From assembly GCA_036346405.1 (NCBI GenBank), contig CM070563.1, positions 31,382,816-31,446,815 of the forward strand: a stretch of 64,000 nt of DNA. Direction: 5' to 3'. Position numbers and translations under genes: made by a program. The DNA is from Phyllostachys edulis. Taxonomy: Eukaryota; Streptophyta; Magnoliopsida; Poales; Poaceae. The notes beneath the pieces were generated by a model. That model did not search any database. It saw nothing but the letters and a program-made list of their open reading frames with translations, and had not been told where the DNA came from. This document shows, one piece after another, positions 23,880 through 34,400 of this stretch; position 1 is the stretch's first letter, and the number at the start of each line of letters is the position of its first letter.

Positions 23880-24324
23880 AGTATTTGTATTGCCAGCCTA
23901 TCACAAACGGTTCGTATTACAAACCGTCTATGATACTTACCTATCATAGATGGTTTTTTAAAAGAACCGTCTGTGATAGTTCACAGACGGTCTTTGTTTA
24001 CAACCGTCTGTGATAATGGAGATTATCACAGACGGTTTTTTAATAGAACCGTCTATGATAGTTCACAGACAGTCTTTATTAAGAACCGTCTGTGATACTA
24101 GAGATTATCACAGACGGTTTTTTTAATAGAACCGGCTGTGAATTATCCTGAACAATTCTTTAATCGATAAATGCAGTGATATTGAGTATCCTGAGCGGTT
24201 TGTAACACAAACCGCCTCATGATAGGCTACACGGCAAATGCGTCGTCCCGACAGACCCAACAAAGACGGTTCCATTTTAACCGTCTGTGATGAGGTGTCT
24301 ACTATTGCCTGTTTTATAGTAGTG
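23880..24324 (-). repeat. Terminal and subterminal repeats of CACTA element 1
   Basis: The terminus is CACTACTATAAAACAGGC (minus strand, 24324 leftward). Subterminal units TCACAGACGGTT and AACCGTCTGTGAT alternate in both orientations from 23887 to 24295 and form small hairpins. In En/Spm-type elements such repeats bind the element-encoded TNPA-like protein; that role is inferred. TAT at 24325-24327 is the candidate right target duplication; its partner is not visible. Confidence 0.85.
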
Positions 24325-24815
24325 TATTATAATGTCTTATTATTTGTACTTTGCTGAGTCTTTGGACTCACTCTTGCTGTTGTTTGTGTTTTTAGGTACC
24401 CCTTACAAGAACGGCATGTATGGGAGGGAATAGTCATAAGTTTGGAAGTACACTGCCACGAACCTTTTTACAGTTGGTTAAATTTGGAACATGCCTTAAT
24501 AATTGAGCACACTGCTTAAAGGATTTGTTATGATTATGCCTTATGCTTTGGATAATTTGTAATAGAGTTGATTAGCATATTATGGATGCCTTTTGTTTAT
24601 GCTTTAGCTGATTAGCATATTATGGATGTTTTTTATGATTCATTTAAATTGGATGTTTGGATTATTGAATGATGTTATATTAATCTGTTAGAACCTCCGG
24701 TATAGTTAACTATACAAAGGGGGTTCTGCCAAAAATTAGTAAAATATCTTAGAATTAAATTGTTACATTGTTAGTTTAGTAGCATTCTAGGCTCTTGTTG
24801 GGCTGGGGTGTTATA
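24325..24815 (+). mobile_element. Fragment of an LTR-type element (3' end)
   Basis: It matches the minus strand of the element at 49668-61178 in the same order: TTTGCTGAGTC.TTGGACTCAC (24350), TTTTAGGTACCCCTT, GAACCTCCGGTATAG (24690) with CTATACAAAGG...GTTCTGCC, and a terminus GGGGTGTTATA near 24815. The 5' part is missing; CACTA element 1 abuts it directly. Confidence 0.6.
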
Positions 24816-24823
24816 GTAGTATT

Positions 24824-25083
24824 CTATCAATGTGAGGTTGTGTTATGTCAAAGATGGAATGCAGGAGGGAGGAGATGCTTGTAAGAAAGGAGGTAAAGTT
24901 TTAACTTTGTTACAGTACCCTGGCCTAGAACCTTTGCTAGATGACTTACTTCCAAAGAAGTCGCCCATGATTGTTGTTCAATGGTTAGTAGTTTATCTTT
25001 CTAGTTCAACATGCTTAATAATAGCCTACCTTTATGTTTGTAGTAGCCTATCAATGTGAGGTTGTGTTATGTCAAAGATGGAA
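24824..25083 (+). repeat. Pair of 36-bp direct repeats
   Basis: An identical 36-mer beginning CTATCAATGTGAGGTTGTG and ending AAGATGGAA occurs at 24824-24859 and 25048-25083, about 190 bp apart. The origin is unclear. Confidence 0.8.
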
Positions 25084-26002
25084 GTGGGTTATTGTCGTGG
25101 TTGCACTAAGGTAACCTCCCCTCTATCCTTCTCTCTAATCCCCTCCCATTGCTCTGTGATGTGGATGATACTACTAGTGTTGCATCGCTTCCTTAGATTT
25201 TTCAATATCCATCTTGGCCAACAAAAAACTTTTGAGTTTTGATATAGCGATACTCTAACATCGCAATTCGCATCTTCGAAATGAAAATTGTCACATGTGG
25301 ATGCATCAGAAAGGGTATTGCAGTTTTTGTTTCCTGCAATGTCTTATCTTTCTCTTTGGAGTAGTAGATAGCACAATTAATGCTTATTCGGCTCCTATGC
25401 TCTGTTTGATTGTTTGTTTCCAATCTAAACTATTCTGAGAAAGGGATATACTTGTGTCCATGCATATATATTCATAGTAGTGAAAGTGAACTGAGATGTG
25501 ATTGAACTTCTAGGAAGCCAACTATATATCATTGTCTGTGTTTAATCAGTGTCTACAGTGCTATCTGAATTACATCAGCATTGGCACGCATCACACAGCA
25601 TAAACATGAACATTTTGTTCTTAATCTGATTTAGAACTTGAATGCACTCATATGCACAGGCATGCCATCATGATTCATGCCATGTATTTGAGATACAATT
25701 TATTCCCCAAAAAAAAGTGAGAGATGTCCAGTCCAGTATTGAAATGCTATGTTTGGAAAATACTGTGCTTCCAGTGACATGTCACTTACTAGGGCAATGG
25801 CATCCTTGGGCCATTACAAGAAACTGAAGCAGCCCAAAAGTTATTTTCTCTGCATTTGAATGGCTACATGATATCATCCAGCAACATCATACTAACACGT
25901 ATGAATTTATAATGGATATTTGTTTTTGCCCTTGGAAACAGGGAAAACACCTATGCATGTATGCATTCATGGTTTTGTTGCCATATGCATTATAGTTGCA
26001 TA

Positions 26003-26089
26003 TTTGTAGAATGGTCACATGAAACAAACGTCCTTATTGGTGATAATTTGTAGAATATTCACATGAAACAAACGTCCTTGTTGGTGAGA
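26003..26089 (+). repeat. Tandem pair of about 44 bp
   Basis: TTTGTAGAAT(GG/AT)TCACATGAAACAAACGTCCTT and the following bases occur twice back to back, with few differences. Confidence 0.75.
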
Positions 26090-27042
26090 ATGTCTGTTCC
26101 ATTTCTTGACAGTTTTGTATAGCATCATACATTCATATCAAAATGTAGCACTTGTATTAGTAAGGTATTTTCTAGAAGTACTAACAATGTGGTATGGGTA
26201 GGCAGGAAAGAATTGTGCATTTTTTTTAAAAAAAAATTATAGATACACAAATTATGTTGTAGTCTAGACATGTTCTAGTTTTATTGTGTGAAACATTTGC
26301 TTGAGATTTGTATAAATTTAAGAGTTATGTAAAAATGAAGGAGGGAGCAGTATTAGGCTTTTGTTGAATGTAGGTTTTTTTTGTAAAAAGAAACTCACTG
26401 CTATTTGGCTTTTGTTGAATGAGTTCCATATTGGTTTAATTGAAAGTATTCAATTTGCATCTTGATCTTGGCACAAATCTTGAGAAATATCGAGCAATCT
26501 AGTCGGCGATTATTTTATCTTCGTATTGTTAATATGGTTCTCTAGATGCTCTCTTGATCTTGCATAGTTTGTTTGACTCTCTCTTTTGTTGCCTTTGCGA
26601 TTCTCATATACGTCTTCTGCTTGGTACACTCTGCTACAAATATGTTGGATAGGAACAATTTGATAAAGTATGACAGAAAAACAAGATACTTCCAGTTCTT
26701 GACACAGGAAGGATTGCTAGTTATTACTATATTAGTCACGGACTGTTTCAACTTACAATGAGTACAGAAGCCTACAATGGGTGATATTGAGTCAGTGTCA
26801 TTGTTCTCTTTGAGTGACGAATTTAAGTATGTTAGTGTCAGGCAAGATGAGAAAATGGGTCCAGTCATCATGTGCAAAAAGACAGCTCGTGCAGGATTAG
26901 CACGATCTATATATGTGAATGTTGTACTGTGAACTCGAACATTATGTCAATATTGTTGTCGAATTTATATATATAATGATTTGTGCCTAATTGGTGGTAT
27001 TTTTCTTGCTGTGGAATGTATACTTTGTTTGATTACAGAGTT

Positions 27043-27145
27043 TTATGTCAGTCTGAGTCTGGTTTAAAATGAAATGCATTATACGTACAAATTTTATGTC
27101 AGTCTGAGTCTGGTTTAAAATGAAATGCATTGTACGTACAAATTT
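27043..27145 (+). repeat. Tandem pair of about 51 bp
   Basis: TTTTATGTCAGTCTGAGTCT, then GGTTTAAAATGAAATGCATT and (A/G)TACGTACAAA, is present twice in a row with essentially one difference, so the duplication is recent. Confidence 0.85.
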
Positions 27146-27164
27146 TGGTGCATATACTGTTCAG

Positions 27165-27500
27165 GTATTTCCCGAGTGTCCTTGTTGACAAACACTCGGG
27201 AAATTCCGGGTTGCCACTTGGCTAGATTTCCTGAGTGTAATTGATATACACTCGGGACAATTTCTCTACTTTCCCAAGTGTAAATCTGAACACTCGAGAA
27301 AGTTATTTCTCCCGAGTGTTTTATGTGTCCCGAGTGTTCGAGATTACACTCAGGAAAGTTATTTTTCCTGAGTGTAAATCTCAAAACACTCGGGAAACCA
27401 GTTATTTCCCCGACTAAACTATCCCGAGTAGTTTTCCCTGACAGCCGACCTTCGGGAATTAATTTCCCGAGTGTTTCGGCCACTCGGGAATGAAAAGTAT
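27165..27500. repeat. Hairpin array of CCCGAGTGT/ACACTCGGG units (subterminal-like)
   Basis: At least ten copies of TTTCCCGAGTGT or ACACTCGGGAAA, in alternating orientation, form successive stem-loops; the first pairs 12 bp at 27168-27205. Arrays of this motif are familiar as subterminal repeats of certain grass DNA transposons. No terminal repeats are visible at either edge. The array ends about 170 bp beyond the 3' end of xylanase B. Confidence 0.65.
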
Positions 27501-27672
27501 TATTGCTTTCAAAACATCTTGTTTGTTTACAGCTAGCTGCCATCGCGAGGTGTTCCGACCATTTAAACATACCACTGGTTAATTTGTTCTCCCCCTCTCC
27601 TTAACATCTATCTGTATTTTTTTTTAAATGATCACGGTAGGGGACGCCCCTATTAACATCTATCTGTATTCT

Positions 27673-30600
27673 TTATATATGTCTGATTTCTATAGTATGC
27701 TCCAACGCAGGCGACGATGCATCCACAGTCAAAGCGTGCACGGCGGGCGACACGAGCGACGGGTGGTTCACCGTGAAGTTGTACTCGCCGTGGACGAGGT
27801 CGAGCTCGACCACGCCGTTCGCGTCCGTCGCAGCGGCCATGGGGCCTGTCTTCCATTCAGCGATGAGCTTGTCAACGACATTGCCGACGGAGAGGTTTTG
27901 GAAGCTGTTGTCCGTCAGGCACATCACATAGCAGCCACTGGCGTGCCAGGCCGCCCACATCACCATGCCCTGCACGGCCGGGTGCCCGTATCCTTCCCTC
28001 AGCACATCCTCCAAGTACAGCGCCTGTGTGTGTGGCAGATGTATCGGTGTTAGATTGTCACAAGTAGCCATGCGGCGCACTTAACTAGAATAAGTAGAGT
28101 TCGGTGTATAGTTTTCTGCACCATATATTTATTTACCTGGTATTTACCTGGTTAGGGCCTTTGACGACATCGACCTCGGTGAGCCAAATGGGGATATTAA
28201 GCTGCGCCAATGTGTCCAGTGTGGCCCTCATGTAGGGGATGTTGGGCGTGGAGAAGTGGCTCTCGAGCCCGACGGCGAGCTCCAGGCCGCCGTTGCCAGG
28301 GTAGGAGCGTATCTGGTTCATCTTGGCGATGTACTTGCTGGGTAGCGCGGCCGTGTCCATGGGCTGCTCCAGCGTGTTGAAATCGTTCATGAACAGCGTT
28401 GCCATCCCGTCGATCTGCCCCACCTGCTGGTAGATGTCTGCCGACGCGTTCGGGCCGAACTTGCTCTCGAAGAAGTTCCAGTGGAGGTTCTCGTTGACCA
28501 CGTCCCAGGCGATCACCTTGCCGGCATACCGCGACACGACGGACCTGAGCCGCTTCTCCATCGCTGCCTTCAGCTGGTCCAGGTTCAGCGACTGCACCCA
28601 CTTCATCTGCGATTTCTCGTCGTCCCAGAACACATTGTGGCCACGCACCTTTGTTTTCAGAGTAGAAAATGATGCAATCGGTTAGTGCAGTATATCTTAG
28701 TTTAGACTTGGTAATAATCAAACAAAAAGAAGTCACGGGATTAAATCTCGAACCTTGATGCCGTACTTCTGGGCGAGCTGTAGCATGGCATCCGGGATAC
28801 TGTAGTCCTCGTTGTTCTGGCTCGACTCGGTGCTGTACCACTTCATCTCGTTCTCGAAGGTGGCCACGGTGAACCGTGACGTGAACCACTGCTCGTAGGC
28901 GGGGATGGCGAGTATCTCCTTGGTCATGGCGTTGCCGAACGGGAACCCGTTCCGTAGGAGGTCAATGTTCACGGTGGCGTTCGCCAACGGCTTGCCGTCG
29001 GCGTCCCGAGCGACGACCTTGACGGCGCTCTTGCGGGCCTTGTCGGCCGAGAGACGGCGTTGCGCCTTCCACTCGGCGAAGGAGAAGGGCTGCAGGGAGA
29101 CGCTGTCCACCCAGATGCCCACAGGAGCATCGGCCTGATATGTTAATTACACGAGAAAGTTAACCACAGTTGCTAAAATTCAATGAGCGGATGAATTTGG
29201 AAGAGTGTTTGTTCTGTTGTTATATATACCTCGAAGAAGAGCTCGGCTGGCCCGGAAGAGTAACCAGTCATGCCGCCCTTGAGCATGCTCCAGCAGCCGG
29301 ACTTGACGACGATGGCGCCGGCCGTGAGGTTAGCGCCGTTGGGAGCCTTGATGGTCGCCTTCACCTCGGCCGTGCCGGCCGACACCTGCAACCATGCTGC
29401 ATGGACGGACGCAGCAACAACATCAGAACTGCACGCAAGCACATACTGCGCGAATGTAATGGTTACTTTCGACTCCCTCCCTCACTTCTTTTCTAGACGT
29501 CATTTTAGAATATGTGCAACCAACTTTTTAAAACTTTAACCTCTAGTAATATATGCAGTATATTATGTCGTACCTGAGAGGGAGTAGTGGGTGTTGGTCT
29601 GCATCTGGATCTTCTGGTAGACGCTGTGCGACGGCAGGCTGTTGCTGGTCGCCACCGCGAACTTGTTGCCGGACGACGAGCTGCTCACGCCGGCCTTTAC
29701 GCCCCAGGGCACCGACCAGCCCATCAGGCCCCTGTTGAACTTGCTGTTCTGGATGACGCCGCCATTGTACAGAGGCCTCATCGGGTTCGGCAAGCACTGG
29801 AGAAGAAGAGGAAAAGAGGAACAAGATATATGTTCATTTCGACAACTCAATGTAGCCGAGTGGTTGGAATTTTGATCGCACGAAATTGGCTTGAAGACGG
29901 GCTCAAATTATCAGCTCGAACTAGGGGACTTAATTGCATAAACTGCAAACGGCTGGAATGGTTTATCCTTGGCACTTAATTGCATGAACTGCAAACGGCT
30001 GGAATGGTTTATCCTTGGCTGATCTGTGTCTACTTTGCAAACTAGTCCATCCAACGTTAGGCTATTAAATATTAGCCCTTAAATGCATTTGAAAACTGCT
30101 GTCTTGGTCCCGGAAGTTCTGAACAGCAGCATTTGAGTCTATTGTACATAGTCTACAAATATGTACTTGTTTTGAATGTCATATTTCTATTTCTTATATT
30201 TGAAGACAAGATCCTGACACTATATAATGCTGAATTGTCGATCATTTTCATCCATTTAATCTGGTTGAAAGTTAATAGGCATGTTGCAAGGTATTGTATA
30301 TATGTTTTTCAACATGTGTATTACATGTTTGGATGTAAAATATATAAAAATATCAGTTTTCCAGATCCAGAAGCTAATATAGATTATATTTCTTCTAACA
30401 ATATACTTTTTTACTAAATTTCCGAAAGAACACATTTACATTCAATGTTCTATGCCATGTACCCGGTGGAAAATAATACTATAAAACTCGAATCCTATGC
30501 ACGTGAGATTGGACCTGTAGGATTATTATCCGTGTTCTATAGGATTATTATCCGTATCAAGTGGTAAATCATGCCAACTAAAAGTACTTGAGAAAAAACA

Positions 30601-30899
30601 AATCCACTTTTTTCCCAGGGTAGAAGCAAAAAACACTTGCCTCAATGCTCGCTGTATGATCATAGGGAACCGACTGAACCATCCAACCTACATACATATA
30701 TACATCAAGGAGAAACGATGTATATTCATACAAAAACACACCACATCAACAAATATGCCACAAGGTGAAACTTGAGAAACAAAAACCAACAAAAGAAACT
30801 CATCTGACATTGGAACGACAAACCGGGTAGAAATTAACTAGAAAAAAACTAACCTTCAAAGAGGGAAATACATAGCAAAAAGATTGGGAATTTCCCCAT
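27673..30899 (-). CDS. Endo-1,4-beta-xylanase, glycoside hydrolase family 10 (xylanase B)
   Basis: Predicted exons on the minus strand: 30854-30899, 30641-30687, 29574-29796, 29230-29396, 28754-29134, 28148-28648 and 27673-28023, joining to 571 codons plus stop. Five of seven exons match xylanase A in length or differ by only 3 nt, and every phase agrees. Residues 1-16 (MGKFPIFLLCISLFEG) are a signal peptide. A CBM22-type module lies at about 35-160 (GGVIQN...GLMGW; GCWSMLKGGM). The GH10 catalytic domain follows with acid/base E341 (DVVNEN) and nucleophile E446 (LTEVDV). Intron 2 (about 840 bp) has a GC donor (GAG|GCAAGTG), as in A. Exon 3 is 27 nt shorter than in A, a 9-residue in-frame deletion in the binding module (after VA). 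The product is expected to be a secreted xylanase of the cell wall. Intact as far as can be seen. Confidence 0.92.
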
Positions 30900-30968
30900 G
30901 AAAGCCGTCTTTGCGTGTCTCCTTTCTACTACTAGAGAGATGTTTTCGTTAAGAATGGAGAGATGTGA

Positions 30969-30976
30969 ATATATAG
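30969..30976 (-). promoter_or_regulatory. TATA box candidate of xylanase B
   Basis: CTATATATT lies about 70 bp upstream of the ATG. Further upstream, GAATTCTT(T/C)GAAACGGTAGT is tandemly repeated (31003-31050). The leader (CATCTCTCCATT, then TAGTAGTA) resembles that of xylanase A. Confidence 0.55.
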
Positions 30977-31174
30977 GCAAAGGGGCAGTGATACTTGCCA
31001 AAGAATTCTTTGAAACGGTAGTGCCAACGAATTCTTCGAAACGGTAGTATTCGACGAAAGAGAAGGCAGAAGAGGTTACTATTTATGGGCAATTAGAACA
31101 TTCCATAAGAGAAGATTGCATCCATGCATGCACAGATGATGAGATCAAGTCCAGCTGGGATATGTAAAAACTTG

Positions 31175-31231
<57 letters not shown>
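31175..31231. repeat. Compound (AC)n(AT)n microsatellite
   Basis: About nine AC units followed directly by about nineteen AT units. Likely length-polymorphic. Confidence 0.95.
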
Positions 31232-31232
<1 letters not shown>

Positions 31233-31239
31233 CTTCAAC

Positions 31240-31740
31240 GACAGATGTTTGGAATATTTGGCGTTTGGCGTACCTCTCAAATAGTGGCTCCAATAAATAA
31301 AAAATAATTAATTGACCGCTAATACGATCTTTAATTTTATTTGGAGAATGTCCAATTAATTCTCCTAAGATTGACAGCTAATCGGATCTTTACTAACAAT
31401 AGTAAGTCAAGGGGAGAGACTAGGAGTCGTACGTCCGATTTGATCAGTCTCTCCGTACGCCCGGCCATGTGTGTAGTGGCTATGTGTTCGAGTCGGAAAA
31501 ACTTGGAAGGAATTGGCTTCGTGTTACAACAAGAAATAATAAAAAAGATTAGGACCAAGTTTATGTAATTATGTGTAGCGTGGTGGCGCGTCATAAGAAT
31601 CTAGTCCAGCTACTACTAGTTGATTAGTTGTCCTGGATAAGGGGAAGTTGGGAAAAAATTAGATGAACAAAGATGGCAGATTGCTCAATGGCCCCGCCAA
31701 TAGTTACACCTTAGAAGACAATTCTAAAATTACACCGCTG
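31240..31740. other. Intergenic DNA without a supported gene
   Basis: A 75-codon ORF (31341-31568) has no recognisable domain. A GTTCGAGTC stretch near 31488 resembles a tRNA B box, but no matching A box or 3' tail supports a SINE. Otherwise unique-looking sequence. Confidence 0.4.
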
Positions 31741-31896
31741 CATACAACATCCCTCGGACACAGTTGCAACATCTCTGGACAACAGTTGCAATAAGGACAA
31801 TGGTTGCAACATCCTCGGACAACGGTTGCAACATCACTAGACAATGGTTGCAATATTCCCGGACAACGGTTGTAACATCGTAGGACAATGGTTGCA
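31741..31896 (+). repeat. Minisatellite of about 24 bp (GGACAACGGTTGCAACATC)
   Basis: About seven imperfect units of GGACAA(C/T)GGTTGCAACATC with a variable 3-6 bp spacer. No coding potential. Confidence 0.85.
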
Positions 31897-32383
31897 ACAT
31901 TTTTTTCCTAGTTATAAGTCAATTTTACTGCCCTTCAGTAGATTAGCCTTGAGATTTGTGCCATTATATTTGTAAAAAAAACATGTAGTCAGAATACATC
32001 TAGAGAAGTCCAATCAAAATTTTGTAAGTGTTATACGTTCTTATAGCATTAAAAATGTATTATTCAAATACACGTTTAGCTAAAAGTATTTTTTTACGTG
32101 AGCCAGTCGTTTTATCCTTATTTGAACATGTGACTTAGTTCCGCATCATTTACAAATACTAGCTAATTAATTGCATTCTAAGCGTACGGACAGAATGCTC
32201 AAATCGGACGTCCTCACGGTAATGTTTCCCTAAGTCAAGACATAACTCAAAACTAGATATTCAAATCAAAATAAACTCATATAGGCTGTTGTTAACTGAC
32301 AATAAATATATCATTTTGCATTTCGCAGTAATATTTTGTGTGTTATGTGATGGAGGTCATTCATAGTGACACAAGCGCACGGT

Positions 32384-32663
32384 ACTCCTCCTGTTTCAAA
32401 ATATAAGTCATATAATTTTTTTCAAATTTGTTTTAAAATATAAGGTGTGTATGCGAAGTTGTTTTTTTTCCTCTCTTTTGCCCTCATTTAACTTCCCCCT
32501 CCCTTCAATATTTACGAGTAAATATGCACCCACACTATTCACTCTTATTCCTCAGACATGAACATAGGAACATCATGGTCATTTCCTTCTATCGGCATTT
32601 TGGTTTTACAACTTTCTTAACCTCCGTACGTGACCAAAATACATCTTATAAAAAGAAACAAAT
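32384..32663. mobile_element. Stowaway-like MITE, degraded
   Basis: The left end TACTCCTCCTGTTTCAAAAT then ATAAGTCATATAA has the form of grass Stowaway (Tc1/mariner) ends, with TA as target. The right end near 32640 (CAAAATACATCTTATAAAAA) is only partly similar, so the boundary is weak. Confidence 0.4.
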
Positions 32664-32739
32664 TTTTAGCAGATACGATGCTTTTTCATCGCGTATTTGT
32701 GGATCTGACCACCGGCACGGTGTATTTGCAGATATGGCA

Positions 32740-32890
32740 TCGCTGGTAGCACGGCACGTGGCGTTGGCACACGGCCACTGTGCGCCAACGCCGCCGCCGA
32801 CGCGTGCCCGCCACCCCCAGCCACCTCAGCCACTGGCGCATGGTGGCCATGCGCCAGCCCTTTTGGCGCATGGCCACCATGCACCAGCCA
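32740..32890. repeat. Palindrome-rich GC segment (GGCGCATGG/CCATGCGCC)
   Basis: TGGCGCATGGTGGCCATGCG then CCA is a near-perfect palindrome, followed by GGCGCATGGCCACCATG. Short inverted repeats of GGCACACGGCCACTGTGCGCC also occur. It lies just left of the Copia fragment at 32954. Confidence 0.6.
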
Positions 32891-32953
32891 ATTAGTGGCT
32901 AGTTAGTTAGTTAGTTAGAGTTAGTTAGGTCAGTAGGAACGGAATTAATCAGG

Positions 32954-33820
32954 ATGAATGACAAGTTCATTCTGAAGGACGTCACCCTCGTGGACAAGCT
33001 AAGATACAATTTGCTCTCTGTCTCAGAGCTTCTTGATGATGGCTATGAGACAAGATTCAATAAAAATATTTATCGTGTACTTGATTCTTGTGGTGAGCTC
33101 GTCTTAGGGATTTCTAGAGTTGGTAGGATCTTTAGAACTGACTTTTCTGAATCTCTTGCTGGTTCTCTCAAGTATTTGTTTGCTTCTTCTTCTTAGTTCT
33201 GGCTTTAGCATCAATGCTTAGGGCACATTTATTTTGATCATCTGACGTGAGTTAGCTAAGAGGTTTGCCCAAGCTCAAAGTCGTCAAGGATGATGTGCGT
33301 GCGCTCTGTAGGAATGGCAAGCAAGTTGCTGCCTCACACCTTCATTGACTATGGTTATGCCTGACGGACCGGGACAGTTGTTTCACATAGACACTGTTGG
33401 CCCCGCTAGGGTTCAGTAGGTCAGTGGAAAATGGTACATTCTTGTTATAGTTGATGATTTCTTGAGATATTCTTGGGTGTTCTTTCTTGCATCGAAGGAT
33501 GAAGTTTTTGATCATTTTCATGATCTTATTCTTCGTTTGCTTCTGAACTCCCCAGTGCCTTTAGAACGATCCACGGTGGCAATAGCACAGAGTTCAAGAA
33601 TGCCTCATTTGCCTCTTTCTATGTTGGGCGTGGTATTGAGTATCAGTTCTCCTCTCTACACGTTCCTCAATAAAATAACATGGTGGAAAGGAAGAACAGG
33701 ACCTTGGTCGAGATGGCCAAGATGATGCTAGACCGATAAAAGGCTAAGAACACATCCTTGGCCTATGCTAATCATACCTTTGGCTTGAGCATCCAACTTA
33801 GAGTAATCACTTTATGACAA
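32954..33820 (+). pseudogene. Ty1/Copia pol fragment (pre-integrase and integrase)
   Basis: The ORF at 32954-33196 (FILKDVTLVDKLRYNLLSV...) is the region preceding the GAG-pre-integrase domain in Copia polyproteins. Downstream, in shifting frames, are the pre-integrase HxxxH region and integrase remnants: ILVIVDDF near 33430, WVFFLASKDEVF, and NMVERKNRTLVEMAKMMLD at 33680-33740. There are many stops and frameshifts, and no LTR is assigned. The sequence is not a duplicate of the Copia at 43229-46561; it resembles the SIRE/Maximus type. Confidence 0.75.
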
Positions 33821-33829
33821 ACATCTCCA

Positions 33830-34165
33830 CTCCAAGTCTGGGTTCTTGACCTGATAATCATCAACACATGATGATTTCCTCTACTCCAAGTTCTTGACTT
33901 GAATATCATCAACACATAATGATCTTCTCACTTCGGGATCTTGTCTTGAATATCATCAACACATGATGATCTTCTTTACTTCAAGATCATGTCTTGAATA
34001 TCATCAACACATCATAATTTTCTTTACTTCGGGATCTTTTCTTGAATATCATCAACACATGATGATCTTCTTCACTTCAGAATCTTCTCTTGATGCTCAT
34101 CAACATATGATGACATCCTTCATCCCGAATCTTGACTTGATGATAATCAACTCACAATGCCACCC
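33830..34165 (+). repeat. Minisatellite of about 52 bp
   Basis: Six to seven units, each with CTTGAATATCATCAACACAT followed by GATGATCTTCTTTACTTC and (A/G)(A/G)GATCTTGT. Each unit contains the inverted pair ATCATCAACA / TGATGAT. Units diverge toward the right end. Confidence 0.85.
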
Positions 34166-34400
34166 AAAGTCTTCATCATCATGGGACTCAACCAGTTTCA
34201 CCAACTCATGGAAAATGTTAGTCCACATGACTATTGTCATTAATTACCAAAATACTCTATTAACTCATAATGGCGATCTAGATTCTTCAACAATCTCAAG
34301 AAAATCACGCCCTTGATATGCGCCAACTCTCATAAACCCTCGATGGGGAAACATCGACACGCGATACACAGGGATAGACCCTAACGGCATATGGCCTAAA

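Larger units (their letters stand above)
15199..24324 (-). mobile_element. CACTA element 1 (TNP2-encoding), interrupted and left-truncated
   Basis: The right end at 24324 is a CACTA terminus read on the minus strand (CACTACTATAAAACAGGC), preceded by subterminal repeats (23880-24290). Transposase TNP2 runs leftward from 23394 to about 15640 and the accessory gene points the other way at 15203-15604. The left terminal repeat was not found; DNA left of 15199 looks unrelated. Without the nested solo LTR (17744-22305) the visible element is about 4.6 kb. It belongs to the same family as the element at 49869-57758, as the terminal repeats agree at nearly every base. TNP2 is broken, so the element is inactive. 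Confidence 0.8.
24816..27040. other. Intergenic DNA without recognisable genes
   Basis: AT-rich, with short ORFs lacking conserved features. It holds a direct repeat of 36 bp at 24824-24859 and 25048-25083 (starting CTATCAATGTGAGG), and a tandem pair of about 44 bp at 26003-26046 and 26047-26089 (ACATGAAACAAACGTCCTT). Confidence 0.5.

Noticed and set aside
31337..31594. Possible tRNA-derived SINE
   Set aside because: A B-box-like GTTCGAGTC is present, but there is no A box at proper spacing, no tail and no target duplication.
32384..32663. Intact Stowaway MITE
   Set aside because: Only the left end fits well; kept as a low-confidence degraded copy.
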